Shown here piece after piece: positions 10,026 to 19,004 of a stretch of 64,000 nt of DNA (positions are counted from its first letter, which is position 1; the number at the start of each line of letters is the position of its first letter). The notes beneath the pieces were generated by a model. It made no database searches. It had not been told where the DNA came from and saw nothing but the letters and a program-made list of their open reading frames with translations. The DNA is from Aggregatimonas sangjinii. Its GTDB lineage: Bacteria > Bacteroidota > Bacteroidia > Flavobacteriales > Flavobacteriaceae. Both the position numbers and the translations under genes were made by a program. Location of the stretch: positions 1,685,001 to 1,749,000 of the forward strand of contig NZ_CP040710.1 of assembly GCF_005943945.1 (NCBI RefSeq), read 5' to 3'.

Positions 10026-10505
10026 CTAATCCCAATTATCAACCTGATTCATATCATCGAACTTGTAACCACCAACGTATTTTTTTCGATAAATAATGGT
10101 GAGAACGGTAAGGACGATAAGTAGCGTGTAGAGCACCATGATCAAAATGCCAATGGGTTTGAAGGTTTCTGGAATGGTATGGTCTACAAACTTTGATGCA
10201 CCCACCACTATCAGGACGGTATCGATGAGCTTATAAATGTAGACCAATAAGATGGCATATAGTACATATTCTAAATTGCGCATTTGCGGATCCGCAATTT
10301 CTTCCTCCTTTATTTTGAACCATAGTACATATAAAAACGCAAAATGCACCAAAGCGGCTAACGGAAAAATATAATTCTGAAATTTAAAGAAGTAAAATTG
10401 GTTGGTATATAAACCGTAAAAGCTGAAAACGATCAAGAGCGCCAAAGTAGCTATTGAAACCACTAGGGCACGTTTCCAAGGAAGGATTTTTAAGGCATAT
10501 TTCAT
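10026..10505 (-). CDS. small integral membrane protein, unknown
   Basis: This 159-aa protein has four predicted transmembrane segments at about residues 12-32, 44-62, 80-105 and 120-145, separated by short charged loops (KIKEEEIADPQMRNLEYVL). The C terminus is hydrophilic (YVGGYKFDDMNQVDNWD). I chose ATG at 10505; a GTG at 10514 is also possible. No family was recognised. It is divergent from truA, separated by about 260 bases. Confidence 0.7.
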   Translation of the reverse strand: MKYALKILPWKRALVVSIATLALLIVFSFYGLYTNQFYFFKFQNYIFPLAALVHFAFLYVLWFKIKEEEIADPQMRNLEYVLYAILLVYIYKLIDTVLIVVGASKFVDHTIPETFKPIGILIMVLYTLLIVLTVLTIIYRKKYVGGYKFDDMNQVDNWD

Positions 10506-10767
10506 TGGGGGCACGTATTAAATCTTGGAAAAATCAAGTTCTCGAATTAAAACGGTTTTCATTTGGCTTTATTGAAAAAAATCGATGAACAACAAACCAA
10601 AAAAAATCGCACCTTAAAAATTGTAATGCATATGGCATATTTGACTTTCCCTCCTACAAGCCAAAAAAAGAATTCAGCCACGAATTGATTAGCTGTGTAG
10701 TTAGCCTTAAAAATACTAAAAAAAGCCCTAGATTTCCCTTAATAATCACCTAATCATAATTCTATCC

Positions 10768-11553
10768 ATGCCGATCAAGAGCTTTAGATACCTTATAAAA
10801 GCACAATTTTTAGGATTTCGATACAGCGGATGGCAACAACAACCGGGACAGAAAACCATAGAGGGAATGCTACTGAAAACCTTGAAATTCATCGTGCCCG
10901 ATCGGGATGTCAAAATACTCGGCGCCGGTAGGACAGACGCAAAAGTTTCCGCTTTGGACTATTATTTTGAACTCTTTGTAAAGGAAAGCGCGATTGATAA
11001 CCTTTTGGACTTTACGACCCTTTTTAATGAAAACCTTCCCGCCGATATCAGGATAGTAAGGATTTCGCTTGTAGATGCTGATTTCAATATCATTCAAGGT
11101 AGCAGATCGAAGGAGTATGTGTACCTATTTTCCTTCGGGGAAAAGAATCATCCATTTTGCGCCCCTTTTATGGCCAACATCATAACGGACTTAAATATCG
11201 ATTTGATGAAACAGGGCGCTTTGCTGTTTGAAGGAACACACCATTTTTCGGTGTATACGGCCCGATTGCGAAAAAACTCAAAGACCATTCGAACCATAGA
11301 TAGCTGTCGAATCAAGGAAAACACTTTATTAACGGCTAATTTTTTTCCTCCATTAAGCTATGCGTTACATATATCGGGAGCGGGTTTTATGCGGTATCAA
11401 GTACGTATGATCATGGGGGCGCTGATTCAATTGGGAAAAGGGGAGTTGACACTGGAAGAAATCGAATCGTCATTACAAGCGGATAGTGGCATTCAATTGG
11501 AATTCGTAGCCCCGGGCTCGGGTCTCTTGTTGAATGCCATCGATTTTAAATAA
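10768..11553 (+). CDS. truA: tRNA pseudouridine synthase, TruA family
   Basis: This 261-aa protein carries the TruA hallmark GAGRTDAKVSA, with the catalytic Asp at about residue 57. The usual GRTDxGVHA is slightly changed after the Asp. Other TruA features are FRYSGWQQQPGQKTIEG at the start, SKEYVYLF in the middle and SGAGFMRYQVRMIMGAL toward the end. TruA modifies U38-U40 of tRNA anticodon arms. Since the His after the Asp is replaced (VSALDYY), this may be a diverged paralogue. ATG at 10768; corA follows after about 45 bases on the same strand. Confidence 0.88.
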   Translation: MPIKSFRYLIKAQFLGFRYSGWQQQPGQKTIEGMLLKTLKFIVPDRDVKILGAGRTDAKVSALDYYFELFVKESAIDNLLDFTTLFNENLPADIRIVRISLVDADFNIIQGSRSKEYVYLFSFGEKNHPFCAPFMANIITDLNIDLMKQGALLFEGTHHFSVYTARLRKNSKTIRTIDSCRIKENTLLTANFFPPLSYALHISGAGFMRYQVRMIMGALIQLGKGELTLEEIESSLQADSGIQLEFVAPGSGLLLNAIDFK

Positions 11554-11597
11554 ACCATTTCTTGCTCCCTTTGTATATTTATCGAAAATAGCACACC

Positions 11598-12698
11598 ATG
11601 ACCACGACCAAGACCGGAAAAAAGAAGCAACCTAAGGCGAAGGCAACATCCAAATTTTCCAAGAAACGAGGCAAGGCGCCAGGAACGGTAACCTACGTCG
11701 GTACACGTGAAAAACAAGTAGCCGAAGTACAAATAGTGGCCTATAATGAGCAAGAACAGCGTTCCTATAAGCCACATACCTTAGAGGAGATTATAAATTT
11801 TAAGAAGTCCGGTCATATCAGTTGGATCGATATCGCCGGATTGAGCGATGAGCAGTATATCGAGCAGTTGGGAAAGCAGCTAAACCTGAACCCTCTAATA
11901 TTGGAGGATACGGTAAACGTGAATCAGCGACCAAAAATAGACGAGTACGATGACTATATTTTTGGTGTGTTCAAGATGCTCTATTTGGATAAAAACGATA
12001 AAATCGTAACGGAGCACATGGCCATGGTCTTAGTCGAGGATGCGGTGCTCGTATTTCAAGAGGAGCCGTTGGATGATGTTTTTGATGGGGTACGGGAGCG
12101 CATACGAACAAAGACCGGTCGTGTGCGTTTTGCTGGGGCCGATTACCTTTTTTTCGCGCTTTTAGACGCTATCGTCGATAACTATTTCATCATATTGGAA
12201 AGTATACAGGAACAAATCGAAGGGCTCGAAGAAGAAGTCTATGACAATCCCGTACCGGACGTCGCCAAAAGGATTCAGGCACTAAAAAAAGAGGTAATGC
12301 GCCTTCGGAGGTTGATCTTTCCGGTTCGCGAAATGATCGTCCGTTTAATAGAAACAGAGAATCCCTTGATCAAAAAAGAGACCAAGCTTTTTCTGCGCGA
12401 TGTTTTAGATCATGCCACCGAGATCAATGAGACGCTTCAAATCTATCGGGAGATGAGCATGAGTCTCATGGAAATGTATATGAGCAACATGAGCAACAAA
12501 ATGAACGAGGTCATGAAGGTGTTGACCATCATGGCATCGATATTCATCCCGCTGACCTTTATCGCCGGTATATACGGTATGAATTTCGATCATATGCCCG
12601 AACTTCATACCGAAAATGGCTATTTTGTGGTCTGGGGGGTGATGATTAGCTTGTTCGTAGGCATGCTTTTTTACTTTAAACGAAAGGGTTGGTTATAG
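11598..12698 (+). CDS. corA: CorA-family magnesium/cobalt transporter
   Basis: This 366-aa protein has a basic, low-complexity N terminus (Lys/Thr-rich, about residues 1-35). A large cytosolic domain follows, and two C-terminal helices carry the CorA signature YGMNF. The periplasmic loop is FDHMPELHTENGYF. The protein forms an inner-membrane pentameric channel for Mg2+. Conserved helix features MEMYMSNMSNKMNEVMK precede TM1. It follows truA on the same strand. Confidence 0.93.
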   Translation: MTTTKTGKKKQPKAKATSKFSKKRGKAPGTVTYVGTREKQVAEVQIVAYNEQEQRSYKPHTLEEIINFKKSGHISWIDIAGLSDEQYIEQLGKQLNLNPLILEDTVNVNQRPKIDEYDDYIFGVFKMLYLDKNDKIVTEHMAMVLVEDAVLVFQEEPLDDVFDGVRERIRTKTGRVRFAGADYLFFALLDAIVDNYFIILESIQEQIEGLEEEVYDNPVPDVAKRIQALKKEVMRLRRLIFPVREMIVRLIETENPLIKKETKLFLRDVLDHATEINETLQIYREMSMSLMEMYMSNMSNKMNEVMKVLTIMASIFIPLTFIAGIYGMNFDHMPELHTENGYFVVWGVMISLFVGMLFYFKRKGWL

Positions 12699-12780
12699 AC
12701 GGCCCTTTTTGGCAGGCCAACTTTTTGTATCTTGTCTGAGGGATAACGTTAACCAAACCATTACTTCTAAACAACGGTTC

Positions 12781-13644
12781 ATGCCATACTGGGCTTACAT
12801 TACTTTGATTGTTTTGGCAAGTTATATTGTATTGAGTGTGCTGTTGTATTTCTTGCAGGACTACATTATGTTCAAGCCTGAAAAGTTGCCCAAAGATTTT
12901 CTGTTTCACTACGATAATCAGGAAATAGAGGAATACAATGTAGAAACCCGCGATGGTGCTGTTATAAACGGACTCCATTTTAAGACCAAGAATCCAAAGG
13001 GCATCGTCTTCTATTTAAAGGGAAATTCAAAGAGCATTAAAGGTTGGGGAAAATTTGCCGTAGATTTTACGCGTCATGGCTACGACGTCGTTATGGTCGA
13101 TTACCGAGGTTTCGGAAAGAGTACGGGCCGCCGAACGCAGAAGGCGGTAAAACGTGACTTACAAATAGTATACAATCAGATTAAGGAAAATGTTTCCGAA
13201 AAGTACATCATACTCTATGGTCGCTCTTTGGGATCGGGATTTGCGACCAAACTGGCCTCCATGAACAATCCCCGAATGCTTATTCTGGATGCACCCTACT
13301 ATAGTCTTACCAAAATGGCCAAGAAATACATTCCTTTCATGCCGTTGTCGCTATTGGTCAAATTTCCTATGCCCACTTATAAATGGTTGCAATACGTACA
13401 ATGTCCGGTACATATTATCCATGGCACCGATGATAAATTGATTCCGTATAAGACTAGTGTAAAACTCTCCAAGATAAAACCGAAACTGTCTCGATTGTAC
13501 ACGGTAATCGGGGGTGGGCACAAAAATTTGAATACATTTGAATCGTACCATAAAATGCTCGACGAAATCATCAATACGAAACCCAAGCCCACAGACCTCA
13601 AAGGTTCGAGCATGGTCCCGAAGAAATTGCAAGAAAAAGAATGA
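12781..13644 (+). CDS. alpha/beta hydrolase with N-terminal membrane anchor
   Basis: This 287-aa protein begins MPYWAYITLIVLASYIVLS, a single transmembrane anchor. The alpha/beta hydrolase core follows, with DYRGFGKSTG and the nucleophile elbow GRSLGSG. The acid GTDDKL and the His in GGGHKNL complete the triad. The ATG at 12781 was chosen because an upstream TTG adds residues without pattern. Its end overlaps the next hydrolase by four bases (ATGA). It resembles BEM46/YqkD-type serine hydrolases of unknown substrate. Confidence 0.87.
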   Translation: MPYWAYITLIVLASYIVLSVLLYFLQDYIMFKPEKLPKDFLFHYDNQEIEEYNVETRDGAVINGLHFKTKNPKGIVFYLKGNSKSIKGWGKFAVDFTRHGYDVVMVDYRGFGKSTGRRTQKAVKRDLQIVYNQIKENVSEKYIILYGRSLGSGFATKLASMNNPRMLILDAPYYSLTKMAKKYIPFMPLSLLVKFPMPTYKWLQYVQCPVHIIHGTDDKLIPYKTSVKLSKIKPKLSRLYTVIGGGHKNLNTFESYHKMLDEIINTKPKPTDLKGSSMVPKKLQEKE

Positions 13645-14438
13645 GAAGACTTAAGAAGATTAGCATTGTCTTGGCAGTGCTGTATGTGTTATTGACCATA
13701 TTGACCTATACCTTTCAAGAAAGACTAATATTTTTCCCGTCTAAGATGCCGATGAATCATCAGTATGATTTTTGTCAGGATTTTGAAGAGTTCAACCTTA
13801 CCGCCGATGATGGTGCCGTATTGAATGCCGTTCACATCAAACAGGATAGTGCAAAAGGGGTAGCATTATATTTTCATGGAAATTCCGGAAATATCTCCCA
13901 CTTGATCCACGTGGCCAACCTCATTACCAGAAAAGGGTACGATGCAATTATGGTCGACTACCGCACCTATGGGAAAAGCACCGGTAAAATGAGCGAAGAG
14001 GCCCTTAAAAAAGATGCACAATTATTTTATGACCATGCCCTTACGAAATATAAAGAAGAGGAAATCATTCTCTATGGGCGTTCGTTCGGTACGGGTGTGG
14101 CAGCTGGTCTGGCCGCTGAGAATTCCCCAAAAAAACTGATTTTGGAATCCCCTTTCTATAGCGCCGTGGCCTTGGGCGAACATCGCTTTCCGATTTTTCC
14201 GGTAAACTGGTTGGCTACCTATCGCTTTCCGAGCAACGAATACCTCAAATCGGTCAAATGCCCGATTTACATCTTTCATGGCGACGAGGATTCCGTCATC
14301 CCCATTGAACAAGCCCGTAATTTATATGAGGCTATTCCAGGAGACAATAAGAGGTTTTATAAAATAGAAGGCGCAGGGCATAACTATTTGCAGGATTTCG
14401 CTGTGTTTCAGAAAGGCATAAACGAGGCGTTTCAATAA
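13641..14438 (+). CDS. alpha/beta hydrolase (paralogue of the preceding gene)
   Basis: This 265-aa protein starts with a membrane segment, ISIVLAVLYVLLTILTYTF. It has the core DYRTYGKSTG, the nucleophile elbow GRSFGTGVA, the acid GDEDSVIP and the His in GAGHNYL. It overlaps the upstream paralogue by four bases, so the pair is likely co-translated, and probably arose by duplication. It ends 12 bases before the pxpA start, so these hydrolases may share the pxp operon. Confidence 0.88.
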   Translation: MRRLKKISIVLAVLYVLLTILTYTFQERLIFFPSKMPMNHQYDFCQDFEEFNLTADDGAVLNAVHIKQDSAKGVALYFHGNSGNISHLIHVANLITRKGYDAIMVDYRTYGKSTGKMSEEALKKDAQLFYDHALTKYKEEEIILYGRSFGTGVAAGLAAENSPKKLILESPFYSAVALGEHRFPIFPVNWLATYRFPSNEYLKSVKCPIYIFHGDEDSVIPIEQARNLYEAIPGDNKRFYKIEGAGHNYLQDFAVFQKGINEAFQ

Positions 14439-14449
14439 ATAATTGAATT

Positions 14450-15196
14450 TTGGGGGATAGCTGGCATATAGATATCAACTGCGATGTAGGTGAAGGCGTC
14501 GGTAACGAGCGCGAACTGCTTCCGCTGATTTCGTCTTGTTCCATTGCCTGCGGCGGCCACGCCGGTAACGAAAAATCGATGCGCGAAACCATACGCTTGG
14601 CGATGCGTCATAGGGTGAAGATCGGGGCCCATCCCGCTTATCCCGACCGTCAAAATTTTGGAAGGATTTCTATGGATATCTCTAGGGATGCGCTTTCGAA
14701 ATCCATTCATGAACAGCTGACCACATTTACATCCATCTTAAAGGAAGAAAATGCGATCTTGCACCATATCAAACCACACGGTGCTTTGTACAATGACTTG
14801 GCCAAGGATGAGGCCCTTTGTAACACTTTTCTAAAATCGATTGCCATGTACAAATCGGGGAGTGTGCTTTATGTCCCTTTCGGTTCACTAATCGAACAAA
14901 TGGCAACAATAGAGGGGTTCGGTGTAAAACGAGAGGCATTTGCCGATAGAAATTATGACAATCAACTGCATTTGGTCTCCCGAAAATTTTCTGACGCTGT
15001 TTTAACGGAGCCTACCAAAGTCCTAAACCACCTGAAAATGATGGTTACCGAAAAAAAAGTAAGGACCGCTGAAGGGAATCTTATTTCTATACAGGCCGAT
15101 ACGTATTGCATACATGGCGACACACCTGATGCTTTGAAAATATTAACGTATATTTCGCAAAAGTTGCCGGAATTGAACATTACCACTACCAAGTGA
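14450..15196 (+). CDS. pxpA: 5-oxoprolinase subunit A (LamB/YcsF family)
   Basis: This 248-aa protein has the PxpA signature at its start, HIDINCDVGEG, then SCSIACGGHAGNE and HPAYPDRQNFGR. With PxpB and PxpC it opens 5-oxoproline to glutamate using ATP. No ATG lies near the conserved N terminus: an in-frame TGA is at 14444, so the start must be TTG at 14450 or ATT at 14447. pxpB overlaps the end by four bases. Confidence 0.92.
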   Translation: MGDSWHIDINCDVGEGVGNERELLPLISSCSIACGGHAGNEKSMRETIRLAMRHRVKIGAHPAYPDRQNFGRISMDISRDALSKSIHEQLTTFTSILKEENAILHHIKPHGALYNDLAKDEALCNTFLKSIAMYKSGSVLYVPFGSLIEQMATIEGFGVKREAFADRNYDNQLHLVSRKFSDAVLTEPTKVLNHLKMMVTEKKVRTAEGNLISIQADTYCIHGDTPDALKILTYISQKLPELNITTTK

Positions 15197-15927
15197 ACAA
15201 CTACGAAATTTACATACGGCCCTTTGGCCAACATGCCATACTCGTTGAATGGCCCAACAAGGTCGAGGAAGCTATTTTGGAGGATATTCTTCAATTTATG
15301 GCGGTCTTGAGGGAAAAGATGGATTTGCAATCATGGGAACTCGTGCCGGCCTATAATTCCCTTACGTTGATTCGCCGCGATGGTGTAATCGATTTCTCCA
15401 AATTTCGCCAACAGATACAAGATTGGTATGGAGCGGAGAGTACCGCAATAAAAAGTGACCGATTTTTATGGAAGCTACCCGTCTGTTACGATTTGGATTT
15501 AGGAATCGATTTGACCGAGGTGTCCGAATTTTTGGGAACAGGGGTTCAAGAGGTCATCGCGGCCCATACGGCACATCAATATACGGTTTATGGTATCGGT
15601 TTTCTACCGGGCTTTATGTATTTGGGCGGTATCCCCCCAAGCTTAGAAGTGCCGAGAAAGGCAAACCCCCGACTTAAAGTGACGAAAGGATCGGTGGGCC
15701 TTGCTGCCAAGCAAACGGGTATTTACCCGCAAGACTCACCAGGAGGGTGGAACATCATCGGGAATTGTTCGGTGCCTATGTTCAATGTAGCCAATGACCC
15801 TCCCTGTTTTGTGAGTGTAGGGGATAAGGTACAATTCTATGCCATCGAGCGCGCCGAATATGAACTACATCTTATAGAGGCCGAAGTCGGAATCTACAAA
15901 ATCGAAAAAATTCCATTGGATGCTTAA
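15193..15927 (+). CDS. pxpB: 5-oxoprolinase subunit B (KipI/PxpB family)
   Basis: This 244-aa protein has the allophanate hydrolase subunit 1 pattern: IGFLPGFMYLGG (about residues 135-147), PRKANPRLKVTKGSVG, and a GGWNIIG segment. It pairs with PxpC to activate 5-oxoproline. The start is GTG at 15193, inside the pxpA stop (GTGA), giving a four-base overlap. Its end overlaps pxpC by eight bases, so the three genes are tightly coupled. Confidence 0.93.
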   Translation: MNNYEIYIRPFGQHAILVEWPNKVEEAILEDILQFMAVLREKMDLQSWELVPAYNSLTLIRRDGVIDFSKFRQQIQDWYGAESTAIKSDRFLWKLPVCYDLDLGIDLTEVSEFLGTGVQEVIAAHTAHQYTVYGIGFLPGFMYLGGIPPSLEVPRKANPRLKVTKGSVGLAAKQTGIYPQDSPGGWNIIGNCSVPMFNVANDPPCFVSVGDKVQFYAIERAEYELHLIEAEVGIYKIEKIPLDA

Positions 15928-16765
15928 AGTACTCAAACCCGGATTCTTCACGACCATTCAGGACACCGGAAGGTTCGGTCTACTGAACAAAGGCGTACCC
16001 GTTTCGGGGCAAATGGACTGTATAACGGCAGAAAAAATAAATCTGCTTTTGGAAAACGATCCTACTGCTGCCCTAATGGAGATTACTATGACCGGGCCTA
16101 CCTTGGAGTTTGAAGCGGATACCTATATCTGTTATGGCGGTTCGGAAATGTCGGTAACCTTGAATAACGAACCGTTGGAGGCATATACGGTTACCAAAGT
16201 GAACGAGGGCGATATCCTTTCCTACGGAAGGTTGATAAAAGGATTTCGGAATTACCTTGGTATCAAAAACGGGTTCCAGACCAAAAAAGTTCTGGGGAGT
16301 CGTTCTTTTTATTTCCCGTTGACCGAAAAAAACCATATCACGGAACGAATGGAAATCGATTATGAGGCGATTTCCGATTTCAAGCCGATTTTACCGGAAT
16401 TAAAGGTCGATTCCCATCTCGAGGAAACCGTACTACAGGTTACGCCCGGTCCTGAACACGGGCTGCTCACCGATGATCAATTGAGTGACTTGTTCCAGAA
16501 CGAGTTCACGGTCGCCAAAGAGAACGACCGTATGGCCTATCAATTGAATTTTAGTATCCCACAACACCATATTTCCATGCTTACCTCGGCCACCATGCCC
16601 GGTACGGTGCAACTTACCCCAGCCGGCAAATTGATCATCCTTATGAAAGATGGGCAGACTACGGGCGGCTATCCGAGAATACTACAACTTACCGAGGAGG
16701 CCATTGCGATTCTGGCACAAAAAAAATCCGGAGACAAATTATCCTTCGCCTATTTAAGTTCTTGA
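15920..16765 (+). CDS. pxpC: 5-oxoprolinase subunit C (KipA/PxpC family)
   Basis: This 281-aa protein belongs to the biotin-dependent carboxyltransferase/allophanate hydrolase subunit 2 family. It has the opening VLKPGFFTTIQDTGRFGL, a central FRNYLGIKNGF, a PGPEHGLL segment and the C-terminal DGQTTGGYPRI. It completes PxpABC. The start ATG at 15920 lies within the end of pxpB. No metal or amino-acid transporter follows; the next gene is ilvD after a 376-base gap. Confidence 0.93.
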   Translation: MLKVLKPGFFTTIQDTGRFGLLNKGVPVSGQMDCITAEKINLLLENDPTAALMEITMTGPTLEFEADTYICYGGSEMSVTLNNEPLEAYTVTKVNEGDILSYGRLIKGFRNYLGIKNGFQTKKVLGSRSFYFPLTEKNHITERMEIDYEAISDFKPILPELKVDSHLEETVLQVTPGPEHGLLTDDQLSDLFQNEFTVAKENDRMAYQLNFSIPQHHISMLTSATMPGTVQLTPAGKLIILMKDGQTTGGYPRILQLTEEAIAILAQKKSGDKLSFAYLSS

Positions 16766-16927
16766 TTTTTTCAGGATTGAAGTTGTTGATCAACCCACTC
16801 TTGGAAGCAATTCCAATTTCATTTGCTTTTGTCCGCTTTTTGATATACACTTGTATTCATGAAAGCAGTAGAAGTAAACGTGATTCTAGTTGTCCGCAAT
16901 AGCGGATGATACGGTTGCGTTCTGCAT

Positions 16928-16967
16928 GTAAAGGCCCGTATCATTAAAAAATGATACGGGCCTTTAC
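16928..16967 (+). terminator. perfect 18-bp hairpin between pxpC and ilvD
   Basis: GTAAAGGCCCGTATCATT (16928-16945) is the exact reverse complement of 16950-16967, with an AAAA loop. A short T-rich stretch (ACTTTTGG) follows on the plus strand and an A-rich one precedes it. It may end the pxp operon or act as an attenuator of ilvD. No leader peptide rich in Ile, Val or Leu was found. Confidence 0.6.
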
Positions 16968-17077
16968 TTTTGGAAAAGATTGAATATGGTAGAAATAGGA
17001 AGCTATGTGTTTGATATTCAGAACCATAACCGCAATAGCGTACAATTGAATTTAGAATGCCCATGCCAAGATGTTAA

Positions 17078-17098
17078 ATCGGCTTCTTAAAAGCCGAT
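17078..17098 (+). promoter_or_regulatory. 8-bp hairpin overlapping a possible promoter upstream of ilvD
   Basis: ATCGGCTT and AAGCCGAT pair around a CTTAA loop. The sequence TATCTTTG at 17098-17105 matches the TAnnTTTG -7 element of Bacteroidota promoters. No good -33 TTTG is placed upstream. If the promoter is real, the transcript would start near 17112, with a leader of about 30 bases before the ilvD ATG at 17142. Inferred from sequence only. Confidence 0.35.
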
Positions 17099-17141
17099 AT
17101 CTTTGATAATAGGACGTATAAAACAGGACAATAGCACTTTT

Positions 17142-18818
17142 ATGGAATTGAATAAATACAGCAAGAACGTTACTCAAGACCCAACGCAACCGGCAGCTCA
17201 AGCGATGTTGTATGCCATCGGTTTTAAGGATGAGGATTTCCTTAAGCCCTTGATCGGTATCGCGAGTACCGGCTATGAAGGTAATCCGTGTAACATGCAC
17301 TTGAATGATCTGGCCAAGGTGGTCAAGGAAGGGGTCAACTCCAAGGAAACAGTTGGTCTTATATTCAATACTATCGGCATCAGCGATGGTATCTCCATGG
17401 GGACGCCTGGAATGCGATTTTCTCTGCCCTCCAGGGACATTATCGCCGATTCTATGGAAGCCGTTGTTCAGGGAATGTCCTACGATGGACTGGTAACGGT
17501 GGTTGGCTGTGATAAAAATATGCCCGGAGCCCTAATGGCCATGATACGCTTGAATCGTCCGTCTATTTTAGTATATGGCGGTACTATCGCCTCGGGCTGC
17601 CACAATGATAAAAAACTTGATATCGTATCCGCTTTTGAAGCATGGGGCGAGAAGGTAGCCGGCACTATGCCGGAATCGGAGTTCAAATGCATCATCAAAA
17701 AATCGGTACCGGGGGCAGGAGCTTGTGGGGGCATGTATACCGCGAATACAATGGCTTCGGCAATTGAAGCGCTGGGGATGGCACTGCCCTACAATTCATC
17801 AAACCCGGCCATTAGTGATGACAAAAACGCAGAGTGTCTCGCCGCTGGTAGGCAAATGCGCGTGCTTATCGAAAAAGATATCAAACCCTTGGACATCGTT
17901 ACACGGAAATCCTTGGAAAATGCCATTCGCTTGGTGACCATAATGGGCGGGTCTACCAACGCCGTATTGCACTTTTTAGCCATTGCCAGAGCAGCTGATA
18001 TCATATTTACGTTACAGGATTTTCAACACATTAGCGATACGACGCCTTTTATCGCGGACTTGAAACCGAGCGGTAAATATTTAATGGAGGATGTTCACCG
18101 TGTGGGTGGTATACCAGCTGTATTAAAGTATTTATTAAAGAACGGATTACTGCATGGGGATTGTTTGACGGTGACCGGAAAGACACTTGCCGAGAACTTG
18201 GAAAATGTTCCGGACCTGGAAGAAGGCCAAAACGTAATCATGCCTTTGGACAAGCCTATAAAGGCAACGGGGCATTTGAGAATGCTCTATGGCAACCTTG
18301 CGGAGAATGGCTCCGTAGCTAAGATTACCGGTAAAGAAGGACTGCGTTTCGAAGGAACGGCAAAGGTATTCAATAGCGAATACGATGCAAACGATGGTAT
18401 CCGTCAGGGATTGGTAAAAAAGGGAGATGTGGTGGTCATTCGCTACGAAGGACCCAAAGGTGGACCGGGAATGCCGGAAATGTTAAAGCCTACTGCGGCG
18501 ATTATGGGTGCCGGTTTAGGAAAAGAAGTGGCCTTAATTACCGATGGAAGATTTTCGGGTGGGACCCATGGCTTTGTTGTGGGACATATTTCCCCCGAAG
18601 CACAGGAAGGCGGAACGATTGCTTTGGTCGAAGATGGTGACATCATAACCATTGATGCCGAAACCAATTCCATAAGTGTAAACGTCGATAATGAAGAATT
18701 GGCCAAACGCAAGGCCGCTTGGGTAGAACCGGAATTGAAATTTAAGAAGGGTGTGCTCTACAAATATGCCCGTTCGGTGTCATCGGCGGCACAAGGCTGT
18801 GTAACGGACGAGTTTTAG
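17142..18818 (+). CDS. ilvD: dihydroxy-acid dehydratase
   Basis: This 558-aa protein has the IlvD signatures [13 protein letters not shown] and [13 protein letters not shown], with Cys residues that ligate the Fe-S cluster, and near the C terminus [10 protein letters not shown]. It dehydrates 2,3-dihydroxy-isovalerate and 2,3-dihydroxy-3-methylvalerate in valine/isoleucine synthesis. ATG at 17142 ([20 protein letters not shown]) is preferred to an upstream ATG at 17103 because it matches the family's usual N terminus. It is first in an ilv gene set reading D, B, N, C. Confidence 0.95.
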   Translation: MELNKYSKNVTQDPTQPAAQAMLYAIGFKDEDFLKPLIGIASTGYEGNPCNMHLNDLAKVVKEGVNSKETVGLIFNTIGISDGISMGTPGMRFSLPSRDIIADSMEAVVQGMSYDGLVTVVGCDKNMPGALMAMIRLNRPSILVYGGTIASGCHNDKKLDIVSAFEAWGEKVAGTMPESEFKCIIKKSVPGAGACGGMYTANTMASAIEALGMALPYNSSNPAISDDKNAECLAAGRQMRVLIEKDIKPLDIVTRKSLENAIRLVTIMGGSTNAVLHFLAIARAADIIFTLQDFQHISDTTPFIADLKPSGKYLMEDVHRVGGIPAVLKYLLKNGLLHGDCLTVTGKTLAENLENVPDLEEGQNVIMPLDKPIKATGHLRMLYGNLAENGSVAKITGKEGLRFEGTAKVFNSEYDANDGIRQGLVKKGDVVVIRYEGPKGGPGMPEMLKPTAAIMGAGLGKEVALITDGRFSGGTHGFVVGHISPEAQEGGTIALVEDGDIITIDAETNSISVNVDNEELAKRKAAWVEPELKFKKGVLYKYARSVSSAAQGCVTDEF

Positions 18819-19004
18819 GCAACGTGTACCCTTAAAGGGATGTGGGAATGTCTAATGTTTCAGGATGTTCTCAGGATGAAAAGATTGAAATACGTATTGT
18901 TCCCTGCAAAGGGGTCGGGGCAGCTCAAAAGAAAGCGCTTCCCGAGGTAGAAATAAGAGAAAATTATAAATCCCTCGCTTGTAAAGAGGGTTTGGAAGAG
19001 GACT

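Noticed and set aside
12709-12780. N-terminal extension of the alpha/beta hydrolase from TTG
   Set aside because: The extension has no family pattern and the membrane anchor starts right after the ATG at 12781.
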